Assembly (NCBI GenBank): GCA_016928605.1
Contig: JAFGKN010000605.1
Coordinates: 1 to 6,292 of the forward strand
Length of the DNA stretch: 6,292 bases
Direction of reading: 5' to 3'
From: Planctomycetota bacterium
Lineage (GTDB): Bacteria; Planctomycetota; UBA8108
Shown here: in pieces, positions 6,174-6,292 of the stretch
Layout: each line of letters begins with the position of its first letter
Position numbering within the stretch: the stretch's first letter is position 1
Notes under the pieces: model-generated
Database searches by the model: none
Seen by the model: the letters and a program-made list of their open reading frames with translations, nothing else
Told to the model about the DNA's origin: nothing
Program-made: the position numbers and the translations under genes

Positions 6174-6292
6174 GGCGCGCTGCGGCCGCGCCGCGCGGGA
6201 TGTGGAGCCGTCGCTGCGCGTTGAAAGCCATGGCTGCCTTCGGGCTAGGCCTACCGCTACACCGCGGCGCTCCTGCCCCTGAGGCCGGCCGC

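Larger units (their letters stand above)
5703..6292. other. 590-nt right flank with no convincing gene
   Basis: Several short frames are open on both strands, but their translations are Arg/Gly/Pro/Ser-rich with no recognisable domain, which is what very GC-rich non-coding DNA gives. The best-looking start is ATG at 6229-6231 on the minus strand, with GAAGG 5 nt upstream (stop near 5905), but its predicted product is low-complexity. The first part (5703-5760) is the upstream region of the methyltransferase. TATCCT on the minus strand (5710-5715) lies 7 nt before ATG 5702 and resembles a -10 box without a matching -35. The rest holds the dyad and the 21-bp repeats listed separately. Confidence 0.6.

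Overview
This 6.3-kb window is very GC-rich bacterial chromosomal DNA. Codon third positions are strongly G/C, long spurious open frames run antisense to the real genes, and GTG/TTG starts appear. Nothing in the window fixes the taxon. The gene content fits an environmental, probably uncultured, high-GC bacterium.

Layout: (1) 40-1785 and 1805-3628 (+) form a two-gene operon for a heterodimeric type IV ABC exporter of the MdlA/MdlB (TM287/288, BmrC/BmrD) type. The first subunit has an Asp in place of the Walker B catalytic Glu and a canonical LSGGQ. The second has the catalytic Glu but an altered signature, LSVGE. Together they predict one hydrolysing and one degenerate ATP site. (2) 3629-3886 is a spacer with AT-richer islands and several inverted repeats. 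(3) 3887-4360 (+) encodes a small, Trp-rich soluble protein of unknown function, probably starting at a TTG with a good Shine-Dalgarno. (4) 4361-4613 is a gap between convergent genes that carries about three degenerate copies of an ~80-bp tandem repeat. (5) 4614-5702 (-) encodes a complete D12-class (COG3392-like) adenine-specific DNA methyltransferase with no restriction partner in view. (6) 5703-6292 shows no convincing gene. It contains a perfect 6-bp dyad at 6081-6095 and a 21-bp tandem repeat array at 6111-6173.

How the parts relate: the two ABC subunits make one transporter and are almost certainly co-transcribed. The small unknown gene lies 258 nt downstream and need not be functionally linked. 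The methyltransferase is convergent to it and looks like a solitary (orphan) methylase. I found no strong case for a new multi-gene system. The observations most worth a second look are the two repeat arrays, the structured leader of the small gene and the unidentified small protein.
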